NCBI GenBank assembly: GCA_036898135.1
Contig: CM072511.1
Span: 163,515,564-163,579,563 of the forward strand
Length of the DNA stretch: 64,000 nucleotides
Direction: 5' to 3'
Source of the DNA: Oncomelania hupensis
Taxonomy: Eukaryota > Mollusca > Gastropoda > Littorinimorpha > Pomatiopsidae
The notes under the pieces are model-generated. The model was not told the DNA's origin and did not search any database. It was given only the letters and a program-made list of their open reading frames with translations. The translations under genes were made by a program, and so were the position numbers. Below, piece by piece: positions 1 through 13,200 of this stretch (positions are counted from its first letter, which is position 1; each line of letters starts with the position of its first letter).

Positions 1-1978
1 TCTGTGTGTGTGATAGCACGTGCTGAAACCACTGTCATCAGTATAATCAAGGTCTGTCTGTGTGTGTGATAGCACGTGCTGAAACCACTGTCATCAGTAT
101 AATCAAGGTCCTGTTGTGTGTTCATTTACCTGTCTGTGTGTGTGATAGCACGTGCTGAAACCACTGTCATCAGTATAATCAAGGTCTGTCTGTGTGTGTG
201 ATAGCACGTGCTGAAACCACTGTCATCAGTATAATCAAGGTCTGTCTGTGTGTGTGATAGCACGTGCTGAAACCACGGTCATCAGTATAATCAAGGTCTG
301 TCTGTGTGTGTGATAGCACGTGCTGAAACCACTGTCATCAGTATAATCAAGGTCTGTCTGTGTGTGTGATAGCACGTGCTGAAACCACTGTCATCAGTAT
401 AATCAAGGTCTGTCTGTGTGTGTGATAGCACGTGCTGAAACCACGGTCATCAGTATAATCAAGGTCTGTCTGTGTGTGTGATAGCACGTGCTGAAACCAC
501 TGTCATCAGTATAATCAAGGTCTGTCTGTGTGTGTGATAGCACGTGCTGAAACCACTGTCATCAGTATAATCAAGGTCTGTCTGTGTGTGTGATAGCACG
601 TGCTGAAACCACTGTCATCAGTATAATCAAGGTCTGTGTGTGTGTGTGATAGCACGTGCTGAAACCACGGTCATCAGTATAATCAAGGTCTGTCTGTGTG
701 TGTGATAGCACGTGCTGAAACCACTGTCATCAGTATAATCAAGGTCTGTCTGTGTGTGTGATAGCACGTGCTGAAACCACTGTCATCAGTATAATCAAGG
801 TCTGTCTGTGTGTGTGATAGCACGTGCTGAAACCACTGTCATCAGTATAATCAAGGTCTGTCTGTGTGTGTGATAGCACGTGCTGAAACCACTGTCATCA
901 GTATAATCAAGGTCTGTCTGTGTGTGTGATAGCACGTGCTGAAACCACTGTCATCAGTATAATCAAGGTCTGTCTGTGTGTGTGATAGCACGTGCTGAAA
1001 CCACTGTCATCAGTATAATCAAGGTCTGTCTGTGTGTGTGATAGCACGTGCTGAAACCACTGTCATCAGTATAATCAAGGTCCTGTTGTGTGTTCATTTA
1101 CCTGTCTGTGTGTGTGATAGCACGTGCTGAAACCACTGTCATCAGTATAATCAAGGTCCAGCTAACAGTTGTGTTGTGTGTTCATTGACCTGTCTGTGTG
1201 TGTGATAGCACGTGCTGAAACCACTGTCATCAGTATAATCAAGGTCCAGCTAACAGTTGTGTTGTGTGTTCATTGACCTGTCTGTGTGTGTGATAGCACG
1301 TGCTGAAACCACTGTCATCAGTATAATCAAGGTCCAGCTAACCGTTGTGTTGTGTGTTCATTTACCTGTCTGTGTGTGTGATAGCACGTGCTGAAACCAC
1401 TGTCATCAGTATAATCAAGGTCCAGCTAACAGTTGTGTTGTGTGTTCATTTACCTGTCTGTGTGTGTGATAGCACGTGCTGAAACCACTGTCATCAGTAC
1501 AATCAAGGTCCAGCTAACAGTTGTGTTGTGTGTTCATTTACCTGTCTGTGTGTGTGATAGCACGTGCTGAAACCACTGTCATCAGTATAATCAAGGTCCA
1601 GCTAACAGTTGTGTTGTGTGTTCATTTACCTGTCTGGGCTGATAGCACGTGCTGAAACCACTGTCATCAGTATAATCAAGGTCCAGCTAACAGTTGTGTT
1701 GTGTGTTCATTTACCTGTCTGGGCTGATAGCACGTGCTGAAACCACGGTCATCAGTATAATCAAGGTCCAGCTAACAGTTGTGTTGTGTGTTCATTTACC
1801 TGTCTGTGTGTGTGATAGCACGTGCTGAAACCACTGTCATCAGTATAATCAAGGTCCAGCTAACAGTTGTGTTGTGTGTTCATTTACCTGTCTGTGTGTG
1901 TGATAGCACGTGTTGAAACCACTGTCATCAGTATAATCAAGGTCCAGCTAACAGTTCTGTTGTGTGTTCATTTACCTG
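1..1978. repeat. 56/88-bp satellite array with E-box palindrome
   Basis: About 29 tandem units. Most of the first 19 are 56 bp apart. From about 1116 the units are mainly 88 bp (two are 85 bp) because they carry an extra segment containing CCAGCTAACAGTTGTGTTG. Two 76-bp intermediates start near 68 and 1040. Each unit has a TG run and then GATAGCACGTGCTGAAACC. AGCACGTGCT is a perfect palindrome around CACGTG and is kept in all but the last unit, where only CACGTG remains. The array reaches the left edge, so its full length is unknown. No gene is supported inside it. Confidence 0.95.
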
Positions 1979-2069
1979 CACGTAGTAATCTTTCGGATGA
2001 AGAGTATAACGGGACGTCTAGTCAGTGCATGTGCACACATTCTACCACACAGACTTTAAAGAACATGGC

Positions 2070-2872
2070 ACTTACTTTCTAGAGGGTGAGGGCCTGACGC
2101 TTATGTTCTAAAGGGTGAGGGCCTGACGCTTATGTTCTAAAGGTTGGTGGCCTGACGCTTATGTTCTAAAGGGTGAGGGCCTGACGCTTATGTTCTAAAG
2201 GTTGGTGGCCTGACGCTTATGTTCTAAAGGTTGGTGGCCTGACGCTTATGTTCTAAAGGTTGGTGGCCTGACGCTTATGTTCTAAAGGGTGAGGGCCTGA
2301 CGCTTATGTTCTAAATGGTGAGGGCCTGACGCTTATGTTCTAAAGGGTGAGGGCCTGACGCTTATGTTTTAAATGGTGAGGGCCTGACGCTTATGTTCTA
2401 AAGGGTGAAGGCCTGGCGTTTATGTTGTTGGGTGAGGGCCTGACGTTTATGTTGTTTGGTGAGGGCCTCAGGTTTATGTTGTTGGGTGAGGGCCTGACGT
2501 TTATGTTGTTGGGTGAGGGCCTCAGGTTTATGTTGTTGGGTGAGGGCCTGACGTTTATGTTGTTGGGTGAGGGCCTGACGTTTATGTTGTTGGGTGAGGG
2601 CCTGAGGTTTATGTTGATGGGTGAGGGCCTGACGTTTATGTTGTTGGGTGAGGGCCTGACGTTTATGTTGTTGGGTGAGGGCCTGACGTTTATGTTGTTG
2701 GGTGAGGGCCTGACGTTTATGTTGTTGGGTGAGGGCCTGACGTTTATGTTGTTGGGTGAGGGCCTGACGTTTATGTTGTTGGGTGAGGGCCTGACGTTTA
2801 TGTTGTTGGGTGAGGGCCTGGCGTTTATGTTGTTGGGTGAGGGCCTGACGTTTATGTTGTTGGGTGAGGGCC
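2070..2872. repeat. 29-bp then 27-bp minisatellite
   Basis: Tandem units of the form GGTGAGGGCCTGACG plus TTATGTT. The first part (to about 2410) repeats every 29 bp with TTCTAAAG. The second part repeats every 27 bp with GTTG. Because 27 is a multiple of three, both strands stay open and give 9-residue repeat reading frames (LTFMLLGEG on plus, QALTQQHKR on minus). These frames are best explained as a by-product of the period. Confidence 0.9.
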
Positions 2873-3062
2873 AGCTGCATATACAGCCAGCAAGCAGTAG
2901 GTCTCTTCACCCCCATGCCCAGTCACCCAGGATTGGGCTCAGTTGTGTGGGGGTTGGATGAAATGCTCAAGGCCGCAAGTGGGCGCCTCAAGCGGCTTGA
3001 GTTAGATCCTGATTTAGTCAGCGCCTCAACACAGAGCCTTGAGCTAACAAACGCTATACAAC
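2873..3062 (+). repeat. Dispersed repeat (AGCGCTT family), partial copy
   Basis: This stretch resembles 3886-4150 in the same orientation and 11722-12045 and 30424-30725 in the opposite one. Shared blocks include CAGCAAGCAGTAGGTC, a segment around CCCAGGATTGGGCTCAG, and CAAGTGGGCGCCTCAAG. It looks like a short retroposon or MITE. No open frame is conserved between copies. Confidence 0.6.
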
Positions 3063-3120
3063 AACAACAAATGAATAAAGTAATACATATAGTGAAAAGA
3101 AGAAAAAAAAGAAGTCAAAA

Positions 3121-3200
3121 ATGAAGAAGAAGAAGTAGACTTCAGATGAACGTGGTACTGATGAAGAAGAAGAAGTAGACTTCAGATGAACGTGGTACTG
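3121..3200. repeat. Perfect 40-bp tandem duplication before a MED24 acceptor
   Basis: Two identical 40-bp units (3121-3160 and 3161-3200), each starting ATGAAGAAGAAGAAG and ending CGTGGTACTG. They lie directly upstream of the short acceptor GTGTTTGTCTCAG, so the normal polypyrimidine region is mostly replaced by purine-rich repeat. Confidence 0.9.
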
Positions 3201-3213
3201 GTGTTTGTCTCAG

Positions 3214-3356
3214 ACTCTAGATGCGGACCATCAGAAGAACCAGGAGCCGCTGGTTGGTGTGCTGAGCCAAATGCTGACAGGGCGAAGTTTTGAGATCATC
3301 ACATCCGCTGCTGCATCCATGGGCGAGCTGAAAAACTTCACCCTCAAACTTGTCAG
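3214..3356 (+). CDS. MED24: MED24 exon (first visible), residues 1-47
   Basis: Acceptor GTCTCAG, donor CAG|GTTTGT, phase 0 in and phase 2 out. It encodes [18 protein letters not shown] and [17 protein letters not shown], matching the helical middle of MED24. This is not the first exon of the gene, because the N-terminal part is missing. Confidence 0.85.
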
Positions 3357-5286
3357 GTTTGTCAAGTGCTGGTAATAATGAAAGAAGGGAGGGGAGGGTA
3401 AGAGAGGTAGGATGTGATGGTGAAGATGGTGATGGTTAGTGAGGATGGTGATGAAGGTAAACTAAAACAAAATTCATGTTAACCGTTTCATGCCTTTAAA
3501 TTCTTTTCTCTTCAGGGTTTTTAGGGTCAGAATGACCATTGTACTCGTATCAATGATTGGTAATGGAAGTCTTTCAAGTGGTTTAAAATTGGCTGTTGTA
3601 GGGATAAAGTGTTTTTTTCCCATAAACAATTATTACATTTCCATACCCAAAATTTAATTACGTTTTATTTGTACGAGGAAGGTAATTGCTTCCTGGCTGT
3701 ACTGTTTCAAGCTCTAGCACGTGTTTACGTGTGGCTATCCCACCGTTGCGGCACAATCTCACAAAATAATTTGGAGTTGTTCTTTTTTTTAAATAATTGT
3801 GCTGGTCTGACTTCCCCCGAAACAACCACAGTAAATCCATCTGATGAGAGTTTAAATAGAGGTGTAACCTTTGCACGCAGGCATCCCATCGCAGGGACTT
3901 AAAGATCCTGAAGCTCATGTCCTAGACAGGAGAGTGTCGGCTACACAAATACACCCAGCAAGCACTAGGTCCCTTCTCCCACTGGCACCCCCTACCCAGG
4001 TGCCCAGCATTGTGCTCAGTGGTCTTGGCCTCAGACCATGCACCAAAGACAGCAAGTGAGTGCCTCAAGTGGCTGGAGTTAGAGCCGGTATCAGCCATCG
4101 CCTTGAGCAGCTAGCCAACTAAAAAAAACTCTTGATAAGAATAAATAAATTAATAAATAAAATAATCTCTTTGTTTGTGAAATGATGGTACAGGACGCAG
4201 TCAATATAAACATTTCAAAAATAAATATTCGATTTTCTTCCGTCTTCTAATAGCGATCTCCCTGCCTTTACACCACCTGTTTGAGTGATGGATGTGTATT
4301 TGATGTGTGTGAGGGTGGATGAGACAGGTGAGCGTGTATGTTGGTATAGATCGCCGCGCTTTGAGCCTGATTGATTTGGGGAAAGGCGCGTATATAGCAT
4401 CCTGTATTATTATTTATTATTATTAAATGCAGGAGTAACGAGTTTGCACGCCACGCCTCAGGAGAGTCTGGCAAGGCGGCTCAGAGCAGAGCCCAGTTGT
4501 TCGACATCACCTTCCTTATGCTGTGCCACATCATACAAGTCCACGGTATGGAGGTTAGAACAATACTGTTTTTTTCTTCTACTTTATTTGGTGGTGGTGG
4601 TGGTGACGGTGGCGTTTGTGGCTGGTTGTGGTCTGAGTAGCTCCTAGCTATCTGATGGTTTATTATCCCGCGTGATGTTGTTTAACTCGGAGCAAGCTCA
4701 GCTGATTTAAGAAGCAAGAAGATGTTAAATTAGGGGATGGGTCATTATTGGCTTCTCTGGTCAATATAAGATTAAGTCAGAGATCACCAGTTGAATTCTA
4801 CCACTGTGAGGACCACAGTACATTTTCTTTCCTGCAAAGGCAGCACTATTGACATAAGTTATCAGCAATTCTCAGTAAGGAGTTACTTTTCAACCACCAC
4901 CTAGATATTTCACTTCACACTGACTAAAATAAATAAAACACTAAAATAAATTGTAACTGAATTTTGATTGTAAGAAATGTTGACGGCGCTGTGCTTAGAT
5001 CGTGGCTGGCAGCAGAGACGCTGCAGAGTCGTTCGTGATCCAGTGGGCGCAGCGCTGGTTGCCAGAGGACAACAAGTACCGAAGCCTGGACACTGCTGGA
5101 CCCTCTGACCAGTCCAAGGTAGACAACCTCCTTGTGCTGCTGCTGTCCTCCTCTGACCTGCGCACCAGGTTAGTTCACTGTAATAATAATAATAAGTATA
5201 TTAATACTAATAAGTATATTTATACTCATAATATAAAAATAATGATGATAGTAATAATAATAATTATAATAATAATAATAATAATA

Positions 5287-5335
<49 letters not shown>

Positions 5336-5883
5336 TAATACTTAAAATAAAATAATGATGATAGTAATAATAATAAGAATATTAATACTTATAATGAAAT
5401 AATAATGATGTTAATAATAAATATATTAATACTTATAATAAAATAATAATTATGATAGTAATAAGTATATTAATACTTAAAATAAAATAATAATTATGAT
5501 AGTAGTAATAATAATGAATCATAACTTTTTTTTTTACAAATAAATATACAATAATAATAATAATGATAACAATATCTTTAAGAACATGATTTAGCCCACC
5601 GATGACCCAGGGTCAGATCCTGTGCTGGGTAAGGTTGAGTGATTCTTACTCTTAGTTTGAATCCCAACTAAATCATTGTATTATGTGGCAAGATGGTTTA
5701 TTGTTATCACGCTGGTCCTCGCTTTAGTAGAGTGTCCATATGACGGAGAGAGAGAGAGAAAAAAACTTACATAAAAATAATATGCGAAATATGGGCAGTG
5801 GTTTTTAATGCTGATTTTTATACTGATACTTACAGTTGAATGAACATTAAAATCGTTAGAAAGATACAGAGAAGAGAGTCCAA

Positions 5884-5976
<93 letters not shown>

Positions 5977-8900
5977 TAAAGTAGAACAAAAAGAAATGAT
6001 GATGTCAAAACGTTTGTTGGCACCACTTATTATTTAGTGTGGTGGTTGTGACATCATTGTCACTTGTCTATGGTCAGAACTGAAGAAGGGGATTAAAACA
6101 CCTCCCAGATCATTTCAAATAATGGGTGTTGCGTTTTTTGTTGTGACTTTTAACTTTGGGATTTGTGATGATGGTAAGAACATTGTAGTGAATTGTCTGG
6201 CAGCATTCAGCGGTGGCATGAGGTGTGCATCAACACCCCCTTCGCAATACAGGAGGTCCTCTTTGCCTGGGAACATAAGGCTCTCTCTTTCGACAAAGTC
6301 AAGGTACACTTTTCTTTTTTTTCTTTTCTTTATTTCATTTCTTTTTTCTTTCTGTTTTTTGTTTGTTTGGTTTCTTGTCTTTCTTTTGTTCTTTTTTTTT
6401 CCCTTCTTTTCAGTTCTTTTATTTTGTTTCTATCTTTCTTTCCAACTTTCTTCTCATTTTTTTTCTTTCTTTCCTTCTTTTTTTCTTTACATGAAAGTTG
6501 GCCTAAATGGCATGCACACACACACACTGTCTGAGAGGAGTTGAAAGCACTGATTTGTGCACAAAAATTGTAACAAAATATTTGTGTAGAATATTACAAC
6601 TTGTGGTTCACTGGCTACAACTGGCAACGCTGCTTTTCACCAACAAGTCCCTCTTTTTCCTTGTTGGCAATTTTGTTATTACATTGCATTTGTAAACACA
6701 TTTTGTGTTTTTGGATTTTGGAATGTTATCAGTCAACGTATGCAGGTGAAATTCTCGGTGAAAGCACAGCAACTGCAAGAGAAATAGAAATAAATTAAGA
6801 TAAATAAATAAACAAGTAACCAATCGGTGAGCCTTTGTAGTTGACATACTGACCTCTCCATTGTGTGATTCTGCACCTCAGGCTGTGCTGGACAACATCA
6901 AGAGTCGGATGGGATGTCTGTCAGTGGTCACCTGCGTGTGGCTATGCAGCTACATGAATGTGGTAGGGGTCAAGGCCAGGGAGAAACCGCTAGCCATGCT
7001 GGAACATCTGACCCGGGTCAAAGTCGAACAGACCACCTCCACAGAAAGGTAAAGAGTTAGGAAGTTTGGGAACCTTTTTTTTTTTTTAAAGAATGCAGTT
7101 GGTGGTTATGTTAGAAGACTAAGGCATTGTCTTGTTTTTGCCTTATCTTGTCTACATTAGCCTTCTCTTGTGTATTTATCCATTTCCTTATTGTCAAATC
7201 TGAATGCTGGCAGCTTTGCGTTGTATGGCACTGAAGGATGGTCATTATTAGCAGTATTGGTTTGCATTAATACGCTAGGATGAGGAGTTGAGCTGCTTTT
7301 TGCCTTCGTTCAAAAAAAGCGTACTGTACAAATGTTGCAGTTGTTTATTTAGACTATGAATGTTTAAATGATAACTAGTTATGGAATGGATGGACTATGT
7401 GCTTTTGTCCCAATTAGGATGATTGGCGAAAGGGGCGCAACTTTGTTAGCGTCTAGTTGCGGTGCACCTTTCCTTGCATTCATCTGGGGACAGAAAAGAT
7501 TGTGATTGTTGTTTGTCTTGTACTCTGTAATCACCTTTGTTTTTATCAAACCATTATTCTTGCACTTGTTGTGTGGGAATTATATAATTATTGTTGATTG
7601 GCATGCATAGTAGCAACTGGAGTTTGTATTCACCCCTGTCTCTCCATGCCCCCCCCCCACCCCTCACCCCCCCAAAAAAAAACCAACAACAACAACACAC
7701 ACACACAAAATCATTTTTGTCAGGATTTTTGCAAATCTGTGCAAAATGAGTTTTAAATAGTTTAAAAAAAATTTATTAATTTTTTTAATCTGTCCATCTG
7801 TCTGTCCATTTGCCGATAATAATGTTTACTATGAAGATGATCACATTCCAGACCGTCCAGCCTGATGAATGTGGTGATGGAGCGCATCATGAATGACGTG
7901 CTGCCCGCCAATCATCCCCAGCGTAGCTCCTCCCACATCTACGTCCCCATCGATGTCCTGCCCATTGTCACGCTGCAGAACACACTGACTGAGGCTTTCC
8001 AGCGGGGCTGGCTCTCCCTCAAGTGCATCCACACCCTAGAACAGCTTCTTACTTTGTGCGGATCTGATTGGTTCTGTGAGAAGGTTGTCATGGTGAGTAC
8101 AGCCGCACCTTAGTGTTAGGTGCAATTCGCACCACACAAGGAAATCTCCATACTTTGTACGGACGTCATTGGTTCCGGCAGAAGGTGGCCATGGTGGGTA
8201 CAGTGGCTCTGTAGCAATGTGGAATGATTTATGTAATTATTTATTAACTAGTGGACTTCTTTATTTAACTACAGGGTGGGAGGACCAATAGTTTGTCACC
8301 TAACAATCGATCTTATGTCTCATCTCTGCTGAGCTCGCTTACATAGCGTCTGGCGATGGGCCAGTATAGGTCACCGTCAGATATAATCAGAGATCAGCAA
8401 TTAATTTCTACCACTGTAAGGATCACAGTACATTGATGCTAGTGCGGCACTAACAAAAGTGATCAGGGGTTTTCAATAGGGAGTTACTTTTCAACCACCC
8501 TGTAGACCCTTACCTGAGATTTGGGTGGGTTTTTTTCAGCAAATGATGGAGGGCAGTCGTACTGAAGAGCTGGCCCAGTCTCTGAGCCTGGTGCTGGGCA
8601 TCTTTCACATGGACTTGGAGCGCCTGACCCATTCCTTGGTGATGACACTCATGCCGCGACTGTTGCTGTCAACCATCCACACGCAGCTGCTGACCGACCC
8701 TCACGGCTTTACGCTGGCCAAGCTCTGTGTCTTGTGCACCACGGGCACGCAGACCTCAAAGATTGGACAGAAAGGTAAGTGAGGATGTTGGTGGTGGTGG
8801 TGGTGGTGGTATTTTTGTTGTATGGATTCATCCATGTCCAACATTGTGTACTGACCCCTTAATTGATGATTTCCACTTATAAGGTGCACCCTATCACTGC

Positions 8901-10174
8901 TGCCAGCATTCCAAGGGCACTCAGGGTGTCACACAGGGGGGACATCAGAGGCTGACACAGAACTGTTGGATTTTTCCTGTGTGTTGATTAGTGATTTGAT
9001 TCTAATTTCATTTTACTTGCAAACAAAATAACTTATACCCTCATGCAAACATAACTCATTGAATCATTTTCAAACTTATTGCGTGCACACATTGTTCTGT
9101 AATAATAAATGTTTCTCTAAATTCAACACATAAACTGTACACCCTATGTTGATAGCACTTTCACGTAGTCACACAGTTATTCTGGTTAATATATTCGTCA
9201 CCGTGTCATTCATTCTAGATCATACTCTTCCTTCCATTCCACATTAAATAGGCCTACCTGCTTTCCTTCAAAGTAACTGAACTTCAGAGTTGCCAGTGAA
9301 CTCAAAGTTAATGTCGCTCTCTCACAGAAACGGCTTCCTATGCACCGCTAATGTAACCAGACAGGACAGGATAAAGATAGAAGAGTCTCTCATCCAGAGT
9401 CCAGTCCAAACAAGAAGTTCGGTTTATCCCCTGCTATATGTTTATTTTTTCGAAGATGTCGGATAACATTAGTTGTATAAGAAAGATGAAACCCTGAAAC
9501 ACACAACATAAAATCCACGCTCACTACCAATCTCCATTCTGTTTCATTCTCACTATTCTCAAAAGTATATCTATCAATATTAATTCTATATTTATCACAT
9601 TAAAAACGGATTTAAAAAAATATAAACTTTAATAGAACATAAATATAGGCTATATTACAAAAAGAGAATCCACAAAACAATTATTTTAAAAATGGCTACA
9701 GTGAACATGTTGATGCTCACTCATACTAAAGAAAATCCAATGACAATGATAAGATATAATTATTGTCCCAATAAAAAAGGTAATTATATTTTACAATACA
9801 ACATTAATAATAATAACAATAATAATAATAATAATAATCTACATGTATGTTATTCACATAGATGCAAATAGTTTAAACTTATGACTTACCATATTTGTGG
9901 AACAAGGGCTACACAATTCATAAAGAAGTCTTGCCTCTAAGGTTATCATAGCAAAAGTCCAAAAAAATATCTCATTACAGAATATATATATCCTATTCAA
10001 AACTAGTGTTCAACTTTCTCCCAGCAATAAAAAATAACCGGTTTATACAACTTAGTAATAAGAACAATACTCACAATATGATTAGAAGAATAAAAATACA
10101 ACCAAGAGAAATAACCAAGGTAGCTCAAAAATTATCTTAGTCATACACTTTTTACTTCCCTCTTCATCATCATC

Positions 10175-10218
<44 letters not shown>

Positions 10219-13200
10219 TCTCTCTCACTCTCTCTCTCTCTCTCTCTCTAATTACCACTAAGGCACATCAGACAAAATAAAGAAGAATAAAGGGAAATAA
10301 CCCATTAAAAATACTGCTGGTAACACTAAGATTCCATTATTTTTGTTGTTGAAATTCTCCCTAAGGTACGAAATCTCCTCCAAGGTACGAAGTTGAACTT
10401 CCAAGTTTGAAGTGTTCCTCCTCCCGTTCGAAATGGTCTTCCAGTTCGAAAGTGCTCCTCCCGCTGGAAGCATACAATGATGCTTGAATACAATAGGCCT
10501 GTTTTTGTGCCCTTTAACGCTGGCCGACCAAAGGATCACAGGTCCGTCACTCCCTGTTCACTAGATATTTGTCTCACTTACATGTAGGTTGCTGCTCCTA
10601 CTACACTGTTAGCAGGCTGCACGCCACACACCCTTGCACCATTTAGCTTGTCCCAACAGCATCACTCAGTGTTTGGGCTTCCTCCATGCAAACTAAAATT
10701 GGTACCCAGCACAAAATCAATGACTTCTGATGTCCGCTATTTCCATCCCTCCACACACCTAGTCAAAAACTAACTGGTTACATCATACACAAATATCGTC
10801 ATCATAAATGCATGGGACTATTTGAACTTGGAACTCTACACAATAATACACATAGGCCTATGTAGTGAATATGAATTGTGACAAAGGGAGAGAGGTAATG
10901 ATTGTTAGGTTAAGAGAAGGATGTGGGGAGGAGAGATGGAGGGACAGAGTTGGTGCACAGTAAAGGGCATGGTAGGGAGGGAGTGGGGTAAGGGGGAGGA
11001 GGGCTGAGGGGAAGGAGGGCTGAAAGGGAGGAGGGCTGAAAGGGAAGGCTGAAGGGGAAGGAGGGCTGAAAGGGAAGGCTGAAGGGGGAGGAGGGCTGAA
11101 GGGGAAGGAGGGCTGAAGGGGAAGGAGGGCTGAAAGGGAAGGCTGAAGGGGAAGGAGGGCTGAAGGGGAAGGAGGGCTGAAGGGGAAGGAGGGCTGAAAG
11201 GGGAGGAGGGCTGAAGGGGAAGGAGGGCTGAAGAGGGAGGAGGGCTGAAGGGGGAGGAGGGCTGAAAGGGGAGGAGGGCTGAAGGGGAAGGAGGGCTGAA
11301 GGGGAAGGAGGGCTGAAAGGGAGGGCTGAAGGGGAAGGCTAGGGCTGAAAGGGGAGGAAGGCTGAAGGGGAGGAGGGCTGAAGGGGGAGGAGGGCTGAAG
11401 GGGAAGGAGGGCTGAAGGGGAAGGAGGGCTGAAAGGGGAGGAGGGCTGAAAGGCAGCAACTATGTTCAAACAAACGTGCCTTTGGATGCCTCTTGAAGAT
11501 GTCCACACAATCTGTGTCTCTCAGTTTTTGTGGCAGTGAATTCCCGAGTTTTGGGCCACAATGAGAGGACGCACAAAAGCCAGATTGTTTCTTTTTGTGG
11601 TTGTTTACTGTTCATAGTCATGCTTAGTTAAATAGGTTGATAAGAAAATGTTTAAAACTAAATGTTTACATCAGCATTTTAAATTAAATGTATTTCATTT
11701 ATTTATTTTTTATTTAAAGGTTCGTATAGAGCACTTTTCCAGCTCAAAAGCTGCTCAAGGCGCTGGCCGATACAAGATCTAACTCAAGCCACCTGAGGCG
11801 CCCACTTGCAACCTTTGGACACATAGTCTGACGCCCAGACAACTGAGCACATGTGCAGGGTGACTGGGGATGGGGAGAATGGACCTAGGGCATGCAGGAT
11901 GTATTTGTGTTGCCGGCACTCTACCCGTCTAGGACATGAGCATCAGGATCTTTAAAGTCCATGCGATGGAATTTGTGCGCGCCCAGGCTAGACCTCAGTT
12001 TATACCCTCACCCGAAGCAGTAGGGGCACAGTGTCTCAGGGGCATTTAAAAAAAATATATAAATTACAAATGGTTTTTTAATTTTTATTTGTGTGTATTC
12101 CAGGCAGTCAACAAGTTTTTGAAGCAATGACTGTACAGCTGCAATGTTATCGCCTGACATAGGAGTACACTGCAAACACTACTATGCTAACTGCGCTCCC
12201 CATCAAAATATAGGCATAAAATTTTTACATTAAATATATACATCAAAATTTGAAACTGAATGCATACATCGATATTTGCCACTGAATTTGTATGCATGCA
12301 AATGCAATTAGGAATTTGTTGCTTGTTCATTGCTTTTTGTTTTCATTTGAAAGACGTTGCCTTGCGACTGTGACTGCCTCAAAGCACACTGCTTCTAACC
12401 TGTTTCAGAGCCTTACGTTCGGCGCAGTCGCAAGAGGTCAAGAATCGACGCTGAAATGGAGGTTAGTGCTGCGTGCCGCAGTGGGAATAGTGTATTCACC
12501 ACTGTATTAAACAAGGTGGCAATCCATTCAAATGTATTTCCAGAGCCCCCCCGCTCTCATAGTTGAAAATCTGCATTTCAGAAGAGTTGATTTTTGGTGG
12601 CAGTATTGTGACTGGGCAAAAGGAAGACATGGATGATAGGTCACTATTTGAACTATCTGCCAGAAATGTTGAGGTGAAGTGCAAAACGTGTGTATAATAT
12701 AATTGACTTCAGGAACCTTGACCTTGACCGTTTAGATAGAATAAAGGGCAAAAAATGAGTTTCTGCATAGTAAAAAAATTATAAAAATTGGTCCAGCCAT
12801 TCTTTAAATAGGGTTAAAAAAAATTGTAAAATTTGGAGGGCAGGTGGAAGGATGGGCTGACTGGCACTGAATGGCCATGAACTGAAGTATAGTTAGGACA
12901 AAAATCATTACAATTGGTTCAGCCGTTATTGAAATAGAAAGCAAAAGGTGTTTAGCAACAAAGTGCCACCTGCCACCTTGGCCTTTGGGGTAGAGTAAAT
13001 GGGTTGGCATGGGAGGCTGCCCACTACCCAGGTAATGTTCCTACAAAGTATGGTCAAAATCCGTTCAGTGGTTCTTGAGATACGGCATGCATGGGGCGGG
13101 CTGATAGATAAACTTGACTGCCAGACTGACCTTTAGCTGGTCCTAATTGCTGTCTATTTGAAGCACAGTGACACATTGTTCAACAGTGAAAGTGTGCAGC

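Larger units (their letters stand above)
3357..4432 (+). other. MED24: MED24 intron with repeat pieces
   Basis: The intron holds GATG-rich simple sequence (about 3410-3460), unremarkable AT-rich DNA to about 3880, a dispersed repeat (3886-4150) and the 3' part of a tRNA-SINE (about 4190-4425). Short open frames here have no homology I recognise. Confidence 0.7.
8775..12408 (+). other. MED24: Long MED24 intron, mostly simple repeats
   Basis: 3.6 kb. 8775-10178 is AT-rich with no element I recognise. Then come (TC)n at about 10180-10249, unremarkable DNA, the G-rich minisatellite (10985-11452) and a reversed dispersed repeat (11722-12045). No open frame looks like a real exon, and the phases of the flanking exons fit directly. 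Confidence 0.75.

Noticed and set aside
1..2872. CRISPR-like repeat arrays
   Set aside because: There are no unique spacers between the repeats and the genome is an animal's; these are ordinary satellite arrays.
2398..2961. Two overlapping 170-180 codon repeat frames on opposite strands
   Set aside because: They follow from a 27-bp minisatellite period divisible by three. Both strands being open in the same region is the sign of an artefact.
5002..5355. A 117-residue protein ending in poly-Ile
   Set aside because: The first 55 residues are a MED24 exon; the rest reads through the donor into an ATT microsatellite.
10858..11508. Minus-strand Pro/Ser/Phe repeat frames of 184 and 216 codons
   Set aside because: Low-complexity translation of a G-rich minisatellite. 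No start context, no conserved domain, and two frames are open at once.
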